Source of the DNA: Francisella philomiragia subsp. philomiragia ATCC 25015
GTDB taxonomy: Bacteria; Pseudomonadota; Gammaproteobacteria; Francisellales; Francisellaceae
Length of the DNA: 64,000 nt
Reading direction: 5' to 3'
Assembly (NCBI RefSeq): GCF_000156715.1
Contig: NZ_DS999314.1
Location: 157,540-221,539 of the forward strand
Shown here: one piece after another, positions 20,078 to 29,122 of the stretch
Layout: the number at the start of each line of letters is the position of its first letter
Numbering within the stretch: position 1 is the first letter of the stretch
Notes under the pieces: generated by a model
The model's input: the letters and a program-made list of their open reading frames with translations, nothing else
Told to the model about the DNA's origin: nothing
Databases searched by the model: none
Translations under genes and position numbers: made by a program

Positions 20078-21335
20078 TCAAACAATAATAAAATCCATCA
20101 CCTTTATCTTCTGTAGGTAATATCTGATAACCATAATCAGTTTTATAATTTTCTAGAATTTTAATTTCTACAATCTCAGCATCTTGATGTTTTGATAGGA
20201 AATTCTTTATTTGTAATTGATTTTCTTGAGCCAAAATAGAGCATGTAATATATAGCAGATAGCCATTGTTTGTAAGATTGTTGTTCCATAAGCTATCAAG
20301 TATTTCAGCTTGAAGAGTTTGGATAGACTTTATATCTTCAGATTTTCTTAAAACTTTGATGTCAGGATTTCTCTTAAGTGTGCCAAGAGCAGAACATGGG
20401 GCATCTAGGATGATTTTGTTATACTGTCCGGCTAGAGGTTGTGTCAGATCATGCTTTGTTACATTTACATGATTATTTTTGGCTATTCTTGTTATATTTT
20501 CTTTAAGTAATTCTAGGCGTTTATCAATAATATCTATAGCTGTAATTTTAGCTTGTGGAGCTAATTCTAGGATATGAGTTGTTTTGCCACCAGGAGCAGC
20601 ACAAGCATCCAAAATAATATCATTATTTTGGACATTAATAATATGTCCCATATACTGAGCGGATATATCTTGAACACTAAAATAACCTTGTTGAAAAAGA
20701 GTATTATTTTTGACATCAATGGCTTTATCTAATTTGATGCAGTTCTCTAGTTCAGTTTTTGAGTAACTAATATTGTTTTTATCAAAATAATCAATAACAT
20801 ATTGAGGATCTTTTGCTTTGTTCAGGCGAATAAACATATCTGCTTTTGAGTTTACAGCTTTAGCTATTTTTTGATAATCAACTGGGTATTGTTCTTTAAG
20901 CATATTACTAAGCCATTGTGCAAGATCATGAGTTTTATGTTCTGTATAATTCGGCGTAATATCCTCTAAATCACGAACTATTTGTCTTAGTACACCATTA
21001 ACAAGTTTTTTTGCCCATAGTATCTTTAGATTTTTACAAGCTGCTACAGTTTCATTAATGCTAGCATAATGAGGTTGATTGATCTCAAAAATCTGTAGGA
21101 TACCCAGCATTACTAATATTTTAGCTTTTAGCTTAGTTTTTTCAGCTAAATATAAACTAGCTACATTTTCTAAAGAATAATAATTTCTAAAGAATTCATA
21201 ACATAATAGTTTTACGAACGATTTATCTTTATCTGATAAATTATGTTCAATAAGCTTATGTTCTATAGTTAATAGAGAGTGTTTGTTATCAATAATATCT
21301 AAAATTGACTTAGCTGCAATAGCACGGGTATTCAT
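20058..21335 (-). CDS. rsmB: 16S rRNA m5C967 methyltransferase
   Basis: Methylates C967 of 16S rRNA with S-adenosylmethionine. The 425-residue protein has an NusB-like RNA-binding N-terminal domain (ARAIAAKSILDII-type opening, then NETVAACKNLKILWAKKLVNGVLR) and a Rossmann methyltransferase domain. The SAM motif is DACAAPGGKTTHILEL near residues 243-258. The two catalytic cysteines are in LDAPCSALGTLKRNPDI and LLYITCSILAQENQ. It starts on the last base of the suhB stop (TAATG), so it is coupled to suhB. Length and motifs are normal. Confidence 0.95.
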   Translation of the reverse strand: MNTRAIAAKSILDIIDNKHSLLTIEHKLIEHNLSDKDKSFVKLLCYEFFRNYYSLENVASLYLAEKTKLKAKILVMLGILQIFEINQPHYASINETVAACKNLKILWAKKLVNGVLRQIVRDLEDITPNYTEHKTHDLAQWLSNMLKEQYPVDYQKIAKAVNSKADMFIRLNKAKDPQYVIDYFDKNNISYSKTELENCIKLDKAIDVKNNTLFQQGYFSVQDISAQYMGHIINVQNNDIILDACAAPGGKTTHILELAPQAKITAIDIIDKRLELLKENITRIAKNNHVNVTKHDLTQPLAGQYNKIILDAPCSALGTLKRNPDIKVLRKSEDIKSIQTLQAEILDSLWNNNLTNNGYLLYITCSILAQENQLQIKNFLSKHQDAEIVEIKILENYKTDYGYQILPTEDKGDGFYYCLIKKISS

Positions 21336-22123
21336 TATTTGATATGTTTTGCTAAAATTTTGATAAGCTTAGGTTGAACTTTTTTATTACCTGCTACGAT
21401 TAGACCAGATTCAAGATTGCTACTACCATGAATGTCAGTAACTATAGCACCAGCTTCCTTCATGATTATATATCCAGCTGCTAGATCCCATATCTTGACA
21501 CTACCACAAGCCCATAATCCATCGATATAACCAGCTGCTAAGTAAGCCATATCCATAGCTATACTTCCAGAATATCTATAGCCAGAAATTACTTGTTGAA
21601 GTTTGATAAGTTCAGCAACATAAGTATCTTTGAATATTCTACGTGAGTATTTTAGAGACGCTGAAATTAAAGTCTTCTCTAAGTCTTGACTTTGCGCAAC
21701 TCTAATTTTTTTACCATTAAGTAGGGCGCCTTGTCCTTTATAGGCACAAAACATTAAATCTAAGAATGGATTATAAATAACACCTAAAACGATATCATTA
21801 TCTTTTTTTGCTGCAATTGAAATACAGCAGTGTGGCAGGCCATGGACAAAGTTATTAGTACCGTCTATAGGATCAATAATCCATGTAAAGCGACTATCTT
21901 TGTTACCAAATTCACCACTTTCTTCAGTTATGAAATAGTCATTGAATCCAGATTTTTTGATATTGTCGATGATGAAATTTTCTACTGCTACATCAACATT
22001 TGATACAGTTGTATTATCAGATTTTTGAGAAATTTGGATAGTACTAGGATCATTTTGAGCTTGTAGAATAATTTTACCTGCTTTTCTAGCAATAGTTGTT
22101 ACAGCATTAAGAATAGGTTTCAT
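21335..22123 (-). CDS. suhB: Inositol-1-monophosphatase family protein (SuhB)
   Basis: A 262-residue Mg-dependent, Li-sensitive phosphatase. Metal ligands are visible as FITEESGEFG (Glu67-Glu68) and WIIDPIDGTNNFVHG (Asp84, Asp87). The C-terminal family motif is KIWDLAAGYIIMKEAGA. In E. coli SuhB also joins the rRNA transcription antitermination complex and binds NusA; whether this homologue does so is not visible. It precedes rsmB with a 1-bp overlap, a pairing with an rRNA modification enzyme that fits a role in ribosome biogenesis. The ribosome site is weak. Confidence 0.92.
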   Translation of the reverse strand: MKPILNAVTTIARKAGKIILQAQNDPSTIQISQKSDNTTVSNVDVAVENFIIDNIKKSGFNDYFITEESGEFGNKDSRFTWIIDPIDGTNNFVHGLPHCCISIAAKKDNDIVLGVIYNPFLDLMFCAYKGQGALLNGKKIRVAQSQDLEKTLISASLKYSRRIFKDTYVAELIKLQQVISGYRYSGSIAMDMAYLAAGYIDGLWACGSVKIWDLAAGYIIMKEAGAIVTDIHGSSNLESGLIVAGNKKVQPKLIKILAKHIK

Positions 22124-22208
22124 TTGTTGTGAAAATTGTCAGATTATTATTTTTAGATATGATACATTATTTAGTTTCAAAATAGGATAGCTTTGGTCAA
22201 ATAAGAGA

Positions 22209-23261
22209 CTATATTATACTAGTAATACCATAAGTGATTGCTATACCACCGAAAAATAACCATGCGAATAATATTAACGCTAACACTAAAGGTTTTATTC
22301 CAGCTTGGATAAATTTAGATACATGAGTTTCAAGTCCTAAAGCAGTCATTGCCATAGCTAATAAAAATTGGTCAGCTATTCTTATGCTACTAACAGTTGT
22401 TACTGGTAGTAAATCTAGAGAGTTAAAGCCAGCAACTATTATAAAACCAATAGCAAACCATGGAATGATTTTTTTAATTGATCCTTTTTCAGGCTTTGAT
22501 CCATTTACTCCACCTACAGTCGCTGCAGATTTAGCTATCCATATACCTATCACGATTAGCATAGGCGCTAACATCATCACACGTATCATTTTGACTGTCA
22601 CAGCAACTTCTTCAGCATGAGCACTTACACCACTTCCAGCAGCTACAACTTGAGCAACTTCATGTATTGAACCACCTGCAAAAATACCATATTGAGCATC
22701 AGTCATATGACCTAAAAGACCAGCTTTCATTAGAATAGGGTACAAGAACATCGCAGCAGTCCCGAATAATACAACTGTACCTACAGCCATAGCTGCCTTA
22801 TACGGTTCTGATTTTAATGTGCCTTCGGTAGCTAATACAGCAGCAGCACCACATACAGCACTACCAGCAGCTACTAAAATAGAGCTATCTCTATCTAAGC
22901 CAAATACCTTAGTACCTAGCACAATACCTATTACTAGGGTAGAAACTAGCATAATTATTGATACTGAAAGCCCAGCTAAACCAACAGATGCTATTAATTG
23001 GAAAGTTAGGTTGAAGCCATAAAAGATTATTGCAAATCTAAGGATTTTCTTTGCACTAAATACAATACCTTCTTTCCATTTATGAATAATTTTACTTGCT
23101 GGTGTATGAGTTAATGCCATACCTAGCACAATCCCTATAATTAATGGGCTAATTCCAAGATCCTCAATTGCAGGGATCTTTGCTATAAAATAGGCTATGC
23201 CAGCAAGAATTGCTACTAACAGTACGCCTAGAATCATCGGTTGAGTGAAATGTTTTTTCAT
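22209..23261 (-). CDS. YeiH/UPF0324-family putative transporter
   Basis: A 350-residue membrane protein with about ten helices. The family's signatures are present: LGISPLIIGIVLGMAL after the second helix, KKILRFAIIFYGFNLTF, AAGSAVCGAAAVLATEGTLK, and the pore-like AGGSIHEVAQVVAAGSGVS. The last helix pair carries ALGLETHVSKFIQAG. Members are annotated as putative sulfate or sulfonate exporters, but direct evidence is thin and the substrate should be taken as unknown. It stands alone, 85 bp after suhB on the same strand, and has a poor ribosome site. Confidence 0.85.
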   Translation of the reverse strand: MKKHFTQPMILGVLLVAILAGIAYFIAKIPAIEDLGISPLIIGIVLGMALTHTPASKIIHKWKEGIVFSAKKILRFAIIFYGFNLTFQLIASVGLAGLSVSIIMLVSTLVIGIVLGTKVFGLDRDSSILVAAGSAVCGAAAVLATEGTLKSEPYKAAMAVGTVVLFGTAAMFLYPILMKAGLLGHMTDAQYGIFAGGSIHEVAQVVAAGSGVSAHAEEVAVTVKMIRVMMLAPMLIVIGIWIAKSAATVGGVNGSKPEKGSIKKIIPWFAIGFIIVAGFNSLDLLPVTTVSSIRIADQFLLAMAMTALGLETHVSKFIQAGIKPLVLALILFAWLFFGGIAITYGITSII

Positions 23262-23372
23262 GATTTTCTATCGTTAGTTAAAATAAGTTTTGTATAAATA
23301 TATACTATCAGTCTACTATTTTATAACTAAAAGTATTTATATCTATTATTAGAAAAATTTATATCTTGAGAC

Positions 23373-24572
23373 TTATGCGTTTTTTTGTTCTTTTGAGAAT
23401 ATAACAGCTGATATTACAAGTATGAACGATATTATATAAAAAATAACTACAGAGTGCATTACATTAGTAAGTCCGAAATATTTATTTATAAAAGCACCTG
23501 TTGTTGTAGATAGCGCTGTACCTGTTGTACCAAATAAAAGAATAGTCGTAATAAGAGTTGGAGGAGCATTCTCCATTTGGAAAGTTCCATAAGCTAGTAA
23601 ACCTGCATATATATAGCAGTTAAATAAACCAAATATAATAGCTGATTTGATTACTGTACTCATATCAGGGATATATAATATGCCAGATAATGCGATTAAT
23701 CCAACTAACATAAATGTAGGCAAAATATATCTTAATGGTACGAATCTTGTTATAAGTGGACTTATAAATAACCCTACACATTGTGCAGTCCAGAAATAAG
23801 AAAGTGGTTTGTTTGCATCAATCGTGCCCCAGCCTAATATTTCTTGGAAATATGATTGAGCATAACTAGTCATTATTAATTGAGCTAGTAGAAACAAAAA
23901 TGCTGCAAAAGCAATACAATATAAGCTTAAATTCCAAGATGAAAAGCTTAGTTTTGTATTTACGTCATTTACTGTTTTATGTCTATTTAGTATAGAGAAA
24001 TCAGAAAAAATAACTAAAACTAGAATAATAACAGCAGTTATTTGTAGGATTGAGTAAATAGTATACCATTGGAAGTTTTGGGTAATCAAATAAGCTGCAA
24101 ATATTGGAATTAAAGCTCCACCAAAGCTAAAAAAGAAGTCTGTGAAAATTACATTCATAGCTCTAATTTTATGATCGTTATAAATATGTACAATCATATA
24201 GCTTGCTATTGCCATAAATAATCCGCCTGTTATACCCACGCAAGTTAGTAGTATTTTAAGTGTGAACATAGATGGTACAATAGCAGTTATAAGTGATGAA
24301 ATAACACCAATAGCCACAGCTGCTACAAGTAGTAGTTTTATTGAAAATCTATTCATCAAAATACCAATAATTAAGATAGCAAACCACATTGCTACGTTAA
24401 TAAATGTGAATGCAAAACCAATATTGCTGTTATTAAAATATTCAGATAGGGGTTTCATGACAGCCCCGGTAACTAATACTACATTAGCTGTATAAAAGTA
24501 ACAAAGGTAACATATAAAAGTTATTAGTAGTTTATTTTTAAATGACGATGTGTTGTTTGTTCCACTTTCCAT
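23373..24572 (-). CDS. MFS transporter, TsgA-like
   Basis: A 399-residue major facilitator protein with twelve predicted helices. The N-terminal part (VVLVTGAVMKPLSEYF and FTFINVAMWFAILIIGILMNRFSIKLLL) resembles the TsgA subgroup, whose physiological substrate is not settled. There is no sugar-transporter RxGRR motif. The gene is monocistronic and divergent from mnmD; the 114-bp gap between them contains a perfect 16-bp dyad that could be an operator. The ribosome site before the ATG is not recognisable. Confidence 0.8.
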   Translation of the reverse strand: MESGTNNTSSFKNKLLITFICYLCYFYTANVVLVTGAVMKPLSEYFNNSNIGFAFTFINVAMWFAILIIGILMNRFSIKLLLVAAVAIGVISSLITAIVPSMFTLKILLTCVGITGGLFMAIASYMIVHIYNDHKIRAMNVIFTDFFFSFGGALIPIFAAYLITQNFQWYTIYSILQITAVIILVLVIFSDFSILNRHKTVNDVNTKLSFSSWNLSLYCIAFAAFLFLLAQLIMTSYAQSYFQEILGWGTIDANKPLSYFWTAQCVGLFISPLITRFVPLRYILPTFMLVGLIALSGILYIPDMSTVIKSAIIFGLFNCYIYAGLLAYGTFQMENAPPTLITTILLFGTTGTALSTTTGAFINKYFGLTNVMHSVVIFYIISFILVISAVIFSKEQKNA

Positions 24573-24631
24573 GTTGATTTTATATTGTGAGGATATAGAA
24601 TGATTATTTTTGCATAAGTAGTTATTTTTAG

Positions 24632-24647
24632 CAAGATACTAATCTTG
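24632..24647. promoter_or_regulatory. Perfect dyad, possible operator
   Basis: CAAGAT-ACTA-ATCTTG is a perfect 6+4+6 inverted repeat between the divergent TsgA-like gene and mnmD, about 60 bp upstream of the transporter's start codon. It has no following T-run, so it is not a terminator. A regulator binding site for the transporter gene is the simplest reading. Confidence 0.35.
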
Positions 24648-24686
24648 TTAATTATTCGGACAAATTTATTTAAATATAAGTGATAT

Positions 24687-25370
24687 ATGTATACAAAAAT
24701 AATATGGCAAGATAATACTCCAAAATCAGAATTGTTTGATGATTTTTATTTTTCTAGTATATCTGGGATTGATGAAAGCGCATATAATTATTTAGAGCAT
24801 AACTTTCTACAACAGAGATTTAAGAAGCTAGCTGATTATCAGATCTTTAGAGTTTGTGAAACTGGTTTTGGTACTGGATTAAATTTTGTTCTAACTATGA
24901 ATCTCTGGGAAAACTTAGCTCCCAATAATGCTAAATTAGAATATATCTCATTTGAGAAATATCCTATTTCACCATGTGATTTAAAAGAGATATTTATAGC
25001 ACTAAATGGTATAACAGAGCATGAAAAACTTTTGAGTGTTTATGATCCTAAGCTTGGACTGAATATATACAAATTTAATAATGTAATTTTAAAGTTAATT
25101 ATTGATGATGCTAGATATATTAGCAATTATGATTTAGGTGAAGTAGATACATGGTTTCTCGATGGATTTTCACCAGCAAAAAATACTAGCATTTGGGATG
25201 AATCTTTTTTTGCAAATATGATGAAATTATCAAAAAATCAAAGTAGTTTTGCGACTTTTACATCAGCATCAAAAATTAGAAAATTATTGCAGAAGTATGG
25301 TTTTAAAGTTAATAAAGACATAGGTTTTGGTAAGAAGAGAGAAATGATGTATGGTACTTTCATTAATTAG
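24687..25370 (+). CDS. mnmD: tRNA mnm5s2U34 methyltransferase, stand-alone MnmD
   Basis: Performs the last methylation of the wobble uridine modification mnm5s2U34, turning nm5s2U into mnm5s2U with SAM. The 227-residue protein corresponds only to the N-terminal methyltransferase domain of the E. coli fusion enzyme MnmC. The SAM motif is CETGFGTGLNFVL at residues 58-70. The diagnostic VDTWFLDGFSPAKNTSIWDESFF block follows near 153-176, and GKKREMMYG lies near the end. The FAD-dependent oxidase half (MnmC2) is absent and no gene for it lies nearby, so the substrate would be nm5s2U made directly by MnmEG. It overlaps the end of yciI by 8 bp. Confidence 0.9.
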   Translation: MYTKIIWQDNTPKSELFDDFYFSSISGIDESAYNYLEHNFLQQRFKKLADYQIFRVCETGFGTGLNFVLTMNLWENLAPNNAKLEYISFEKYPISPCDLKEIFIALNGITEHEKLLSVYDPKLGLNIYKFNNVILKLIIDDARYISNYDLGEVDTWFLDGFSPAKNTSIWDESFFANMMKLSKNQSSFATFTSASKIRKLLQKYGFKVNKDIGFGKKREMMYGTFIN

Positions 25371-25644
25371 TTAATTCTTTTATATGCTTGACAGCATCAA
25401 AAGTATTGAAGCTATACTGAGCTATATTGCTTGTATAGAAAGGATCATTTTCAATAAATTTTTTAATATCTTCTATATCTCCTTTAGCGAGGATGATTCC
25501 ACCAGTTTTATCTGATTTAGGTCCTGAAGCTAGAAGGATACCTTTCTCATATCCTATATCCAGAAACTCTCTATGAAGAGGTCTTACAGCTGCGACCGTA
25601 TCTTCATTGACTAAATATTTTAAATCTATAATGTGGATTTGCAT
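25363..25644 (-). CDS. YciI-family protein
   Basis: A 93-residue ferredoxin-like alpha/beta protein of the YciI family. I take the ATG at 25644, which has AAAGGA at 9 bp; the ATG 9 bp further upstream would directly abut the ribosome site. Family features are the opening HIIDLKYL, RPLHREFLD near residue 23 (conserved His), LLASGPKSDKTGGIILA, and a final DPFYTSNIAQYSFNTFDAV block. The activity of most members is unknown, though a related YciI protein has dehydrochlorinase-like chemistry. It lies downstream of the fab operon but beyond its terminator, so it has its own or read-through expression. Confidence 0.85.
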   Translation of the reverse strand: MQIHIIDLKYLVNEDTVAAVRPLHREFLDIGYEKGILLASGPKSDKTGGIILAKGDIEDIKKFIENDPFYTSNIAQYSFNTFDAVKHIKELTN

Positions 25645-25663
25645 GATTACCATTCCTTTTATA

Positions 25664-25687
25664 TAAAAAAAGCCACATTTGTGGCCA
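25664..25687 (-). terminator. Rho-independent terminator of the fab operon
   Basis: Read on the minus strand, GCCACA-AA-TGTGGC forms a perfect 6-bp GC-rich stem, followed directly by a run of eight U. It lies 33 bp after the fabF stop and just before the yciI ribosome site, so it ends the fatty-acid synthesis transcript. Confidence 0.85.
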
Positions 25688-25720
25688 TTTAATTAGCTTT
25701 AAATATTAGAGGTCTTTTGA

Positions 25721-26980
25721 TTAAATCTTTTTGAAAATTACAGATCCATTCGTACCACCAAATCCAAAAGAATTGTTAAGTACATAATCAATCTTCATTT
25801 TCTTAGCAGCATTAGCAGCATAATCTAAGTTACAACCATCATCTAAGTTATGTAGATTGATTGTTGGAGGAGCTATTTGATCTCTTATAGATAGTACACT
25901 GAATATAGATTCAATTGCACCAGCAGCACCCAATAAGTGTCCTGTCATTGACTTTGTAGAACTCATTACTAGATCTTTTCTATATTGACCAATTACTTTT
26001 TCTGCTACTTGAGATTCTTGTACATCACCTAGAGGAGTAGAAGTACCATGAGCATTTATATAGTCAATAGCATCAGGATCATTCTCAAGACCAGCATCAG
26101 CTAAAGCATTTTGTATACATCTTTCTTGACCTGGAGCATATGGCATTGTCATATGATAACCATCAGCTGACATACCAAAACCTACTACTTCAGCATATAT
26201 CTTAGCACCACGCGCTTTAGCTTTTTCATATTCTTCAAGTACTACAACGCCAGCACCATCACCAAGAACAAAACCATCTCTATCTCTATCCCAAGGACGA
26301 GAAGCGCCTTGAGGATCGTCATTACGAGTTGATAGTGCTCTAGCCGCAGCAAATCCACCCATACCAATAGCATTACTAGCTTTTTCTGAACCACCAGCAA
26401 GCATAGCATCAGCATCACCGCTAGCGATTAGCCTAGCAGCCATACCAATATTATGAGTACCAGTAGTACAAGCAGTAACTATAGGAACGTTAGGACCACG
26501 TAAACCATGATTTATTGAAATAATACCAGATAGCATATTAACAATAGATGATGGGATACAGAATGGAGATATCTTAGAAGGTCCTTTAGTATCTATTACA
26601 GATTTAGTAGTTTCTAGTGTTTCGATACCACCGATACCAGAGCTAACACAAACACCAAACTTATATGAATCTTCTTCAGATACTTTATCAATGCCAGCAT
26701 CCTTTAGAGCTTCGTTAGCAGCAGCGATACCGTAGTAGCAGAAAGGGTCTACTCTTTTAGCATCTTTTTTGCCTACAAGTGTATTTACATCAAAGTTCTT
26801 AATCCTTGCTGCAAATCTAACTTTAAACTCGCTAATATCTGGAGCAGGCGTATCGAATCCTGTTAACGTCGCTACACCACTTTTACCAGCTAAGATATTA
26901 GCCCAAGTTGTAGGGACATCATTTCCTAAAGGTGTTACCATACCAAGGCCAGTAACAACTACTCTACGATTAGATTTCAT
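25721..26980 (-). CDS. fabF: 3-oxoacyl-ACP synthase II
   Basis: Condensing enzyme for chain elongation in type II fatty-acid synthesis, including the C16:1 to C18:1 step in the E. coli model. The 419-residue protein carries the Cys-His-His triad: VTACTTGTHN (Cys171), NAHGTSTPLGD and KSMTGHLLGAAG. FGFGGTNGS is the C-terminal glycine-rich loop. It is the last gene of the operon, 79 bp after acpP, and is followed by an intrinsic terminator. An AGG-type ribosome site is somewhat distant from the ATG. Confidence 0.96.
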   Translation of the reverse strand: MKSNRRVVVTGLGMVTPLGNDVPTTWANILAGKSGVATLTGFDTPAPDISEFKVRFAARIKNFDVNTLVGKKDAKRVDPFCYYGIAAANEALKDAGIDKVSEEDSYKFGVCVSSGIGGIETLETTKSVIDTKGPSKISPFCIPSSIVNMLSGIISINHGLRGPNVPIVTACTTGTHNIGMAARLIASGDADAMLAGGSEKASNAIGMGGFAAARALSTRNDDPQGASRPWDRDRDGFVLGDGAGVVVLEEYEKAKARGAKIYAEVVGFGMSADGYHMTMPYAPGQERCIQNALADAGLENDPDAIDYINAHGTSTPLGDVQESQVAEKVIGQYRKDLVMSSTKSMTGHLLGAAGAIESIFSVLSIRDQIAPPTINLHNLDDGCNLDYAANAAKKMKIDYVLNNSFGFGGTNGSVIFKKI

Positions 26981-27059
26981 AATTTAAATTAACCTGTTTA
27001 TATTCATTTAGAAAAAAAGTACGAACACAAATCGTACTGACTTTAGAGATTAATTTTGA

Positions 27060-27302
27060 TTAGTTTACTTTAGAATCGATATAATCGTAAACATCTTTAA
27101 CAGTTCTGATTTTCTCAGCATCTTCGTCTGGGATTTCAGTATCAAATTCTTCTTCAAGAGCCATTACAAGTTCAACTGTATCTAAAGAGTCAGCACCTAG
27201 GTCATCGATGAAAGAAGCTTCTGGTTTAAGATCTTCTTCTTTAACACCTAATTGCTCAACGATTATAGAGTTAACTTTAGCATATACTTCATTTGCGCTC
27301 AT
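27060..27302 (-). CDS. acpP: Acyl carrier protein
   Basis: Carries the growing acyl chain on a 4'-phosphopantetheine arm. The 80-residue acidic protein has the attachment motif [20 protein letters not shown] with Ser39 as the modified residue. Its position between fabG and fabF is classical. It has a strong AAGGA ribosome site, as expected for one of the most abundant proteins. The 98-bp gap on its 5' side is long enough for an extra promoter, although I cannot identify one with certainty. The holo-ACP synthase gene is not in this window. Confidence 0.98.
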   Translation of the reverse strand: MSANEVYAKVNSIIVEQLGVKEEDLKPEASFIDDLGADSLDTVELVMALEEEFDTEIPDEDAEKIRTVKDVYDYIDSKVN

Positions 27303-27400
27303 GTTTTTTTCCTTCTTATTTTTGTTTTGAAAAAATTAAAATTACTATTCACATCCAATAATATTATTTTTTAATCACTTTTGCAATAACTTTGCAAAAT

Positions 27401-28144
27401 TTAAGCCATATACATTCCACCATTTACATGGATAGTTTGTCCTGTTATGTATTTTGCATCTTCAGAAGCTAAGAAAGCAACTGCAGCTGCAATATCTTTA
27501 GGTTCACCCATTTGACCAGATGGTATCTTAGTAGCTATGAATGATTTTTGTTCATCTGTAAGTTTGTTTGTCATGTCTGTAGCTATAAAGCCTGGTGCAA
27601 CAACGTTTACTGTAATATTGCGAGTTGCAGCTTCATAGGCTAATGACTTTGAAAAGCCAATAACCCCAGCTTTAGCAGCACAATAGTTTGTTTGTCCTGG
27701 GTTACCAGCAGAGCCTACCACAGAGCCGATAGAGATTATTCTGCCCCATCTTTTTTTCATCATGCCTCTTACACATTCTTTTGACATGCGGAAAATAGAG
27801 CTTAAATTAGTATTTATAACTGATTGCCATTCATCTTCTGACATTCGCATCATTAGATTATCACGAGTTATTCCAGCATTGTTAACTAGAATATCTATAG
27901 CTAGGTTCTCAGCTTTTAATTGAGCAAAGAAATTTTGAATACTTTCAATATCAGAGATATTTAAAACTAGACCTTTTGCCTTGAATCCTTTGTTTTTCAT
28001 TTCATTTTCAAACTTTTCTGCAGAACCTTCGCTAGTAGCTGTACCTATTACCATAGCCCCTTTGCTTGCTATTGCTTTAGCAACTTCAAAACCAATTCCT
28101 CTGCTAGCTCCTGTAACTAGAGCAATCTTATCATTTAAAGACAT
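27401..28144 (-). CDS. fabG: 3-oxoacyl-ACP reductase
   Basis: NADPH-dependent reductase of the elongation cycle. This 247-residue short-chain dehydrogenase has the cofactor loop TGASRGIG (residues 11-18), NNAGITRDNLMMRM, the catalytic Ser in ISIGSVVGSAG and the YCAAKAG Tyr-Lys pair. TINVVAPGFIATDMT is a FabG-typical block, and it ends with ITGQTIHVNGGMYM. AGGAGA stands 6-7 bp before the ATG; fabD ends 13 bp upstream. Confidence 0.96.
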   Translation of the reverse strand: MSLNDKIALVTGASRGIGFEVAKAIASKGAMVIGTATSEGSAEKFENEMKNKGFKAKGLVLNISDIESIQNFFAQLKAENLAIDILVNNAGITRDNLMMRMSEDEWQSVINTNLSSIFRMSKECVRGMMKKRWGRIISIGSVVGSAGNPGQTNYCAAKAGVIGFSKSLAYEAATRNITVNVVAPGFIATDMTNKLTDEQKSFIATKIPSGQMGEPKDIAAAVAFLASEDAKYITGQTIHVNGGMYMA

Positions 28145-28157
28145 ATATTATCTCCTC

Positions 28158-29078
28158 TTAAATATTTTCTAGACTATCAACACTATTAGTGTCTTTGATA
28201 GTTAGTGATTTATCAATTCTTTTTACTAATCCCGATAAGACTTTATTAGGTCCACATTCAATAACTTCGGTAACTCCAAGTTTAACTAGCTCTTCTATTG
28301 ATTGAGTCCAAAGCACAGGTTTATAAAGCTGTTTAATAACCGCTGATTTTATTTCTGTTGGTGTCTCATGTGACATCGCATCGAAGTTTTGTACTATGGC
28401 AGTCGTAGGTTTTTTAAACTCGACATTGTTAAGTGCTACTTCAAATTTATCAGCTGCGGCTTTCATAAGTGAGCAGTGCGAGGGTACACTTACAGCTAGA
28501 ATTTGAGCTCTTTTAGCTCCTTTTGTTTTTGCTATTTCGTTAGCTTTTTCAACAGCGGCTTTTTCACCTGATATTACTACTTGGCCAGTTGAATTAAAGT
28601 TTGCTGCTTCAACAATCCCTGCATCAGATGCCTCTTGACAGCTACTTATAACATCTTCATTTGACAGTCCTAAGATTGCGCTCATAGCACACTCCTTGTC
28701 AGTGACGGCACCTTGCATTAATTTTCCGCGAGTTGATACTAATTGTAGAGCATCTTTATATGAGATACACTCGGCCGCTAGTAGAGCAGTGTATTCTCCT
28801 AAGCTATGCCCAGCGAAGTACTCTATTTGTAGTTCTGGCTTCTGTTCTTTTAAAACTTTATATATAGCATAGCTTGTAGCAAGCAGTGCTGGCTGAGTAA
28901 ACTCTGTTTTATTTAAGGTTGACTCATCATTTTGTATAATATCCCATAAATCGTAGCCTAGGTGCGTCTTTGCTTCGTCTAGGATATTTCTAAAAGTCTC
29001 AAAATTTTCATAATAATCTTGAAGCATTCCTAGCTTTTGTGATCCTTGACCTGGGAAAACTACAGCAATTTTTGACAT
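28158..29078 (-). CDS. fabD: Malonyl-CoA:ACP transacylase
   Basis: Loads malonyl groups on ACP. The 306-residue protein has the opening FPGQGSQKLGM, the nucleophile elbow FAGHSLGEY with Ser92, and SVPSHCSLMKAAADKF with the catalytic His. The C-terminal ECGPNKVLSGLVKRI block is also family-typical. It has a strong AGGAG ribosome site and lies between fabH and fabG in the usual order. Confidence 0.96.
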   Translation of the reverse strand: MSKIAVVFPGQGSQKLGMLQDYYENFETFRNILDEAKTHLGYDLWDIIQNDESTLNKTEFTQPALLATSYAIYKVLKEQKPELQIEYFAGHSLGEYTALLAAECISYKDALQLVSTRGKLMQGAVTDKECAMSAILGLSNEDVISSCQEASDAGIVEAANFNSTGQVVISGEKAAVEKANEIAKTKGAKRAQILAVSVPSHCSLMKAAADKFEVALNNVEFKKPTTAIVQNFDAMSHETPTEIKSAVIKQLYKPVLWTQSIEELVKLGVTEVIECGPNKVLSGLVKRIDKSLTIKDTNSVDSLENI

Positions 29079-29122
29079 AATAAATCTCCTCTATGATATT
29101 GAAATAACTTTTAAAAAAATGA

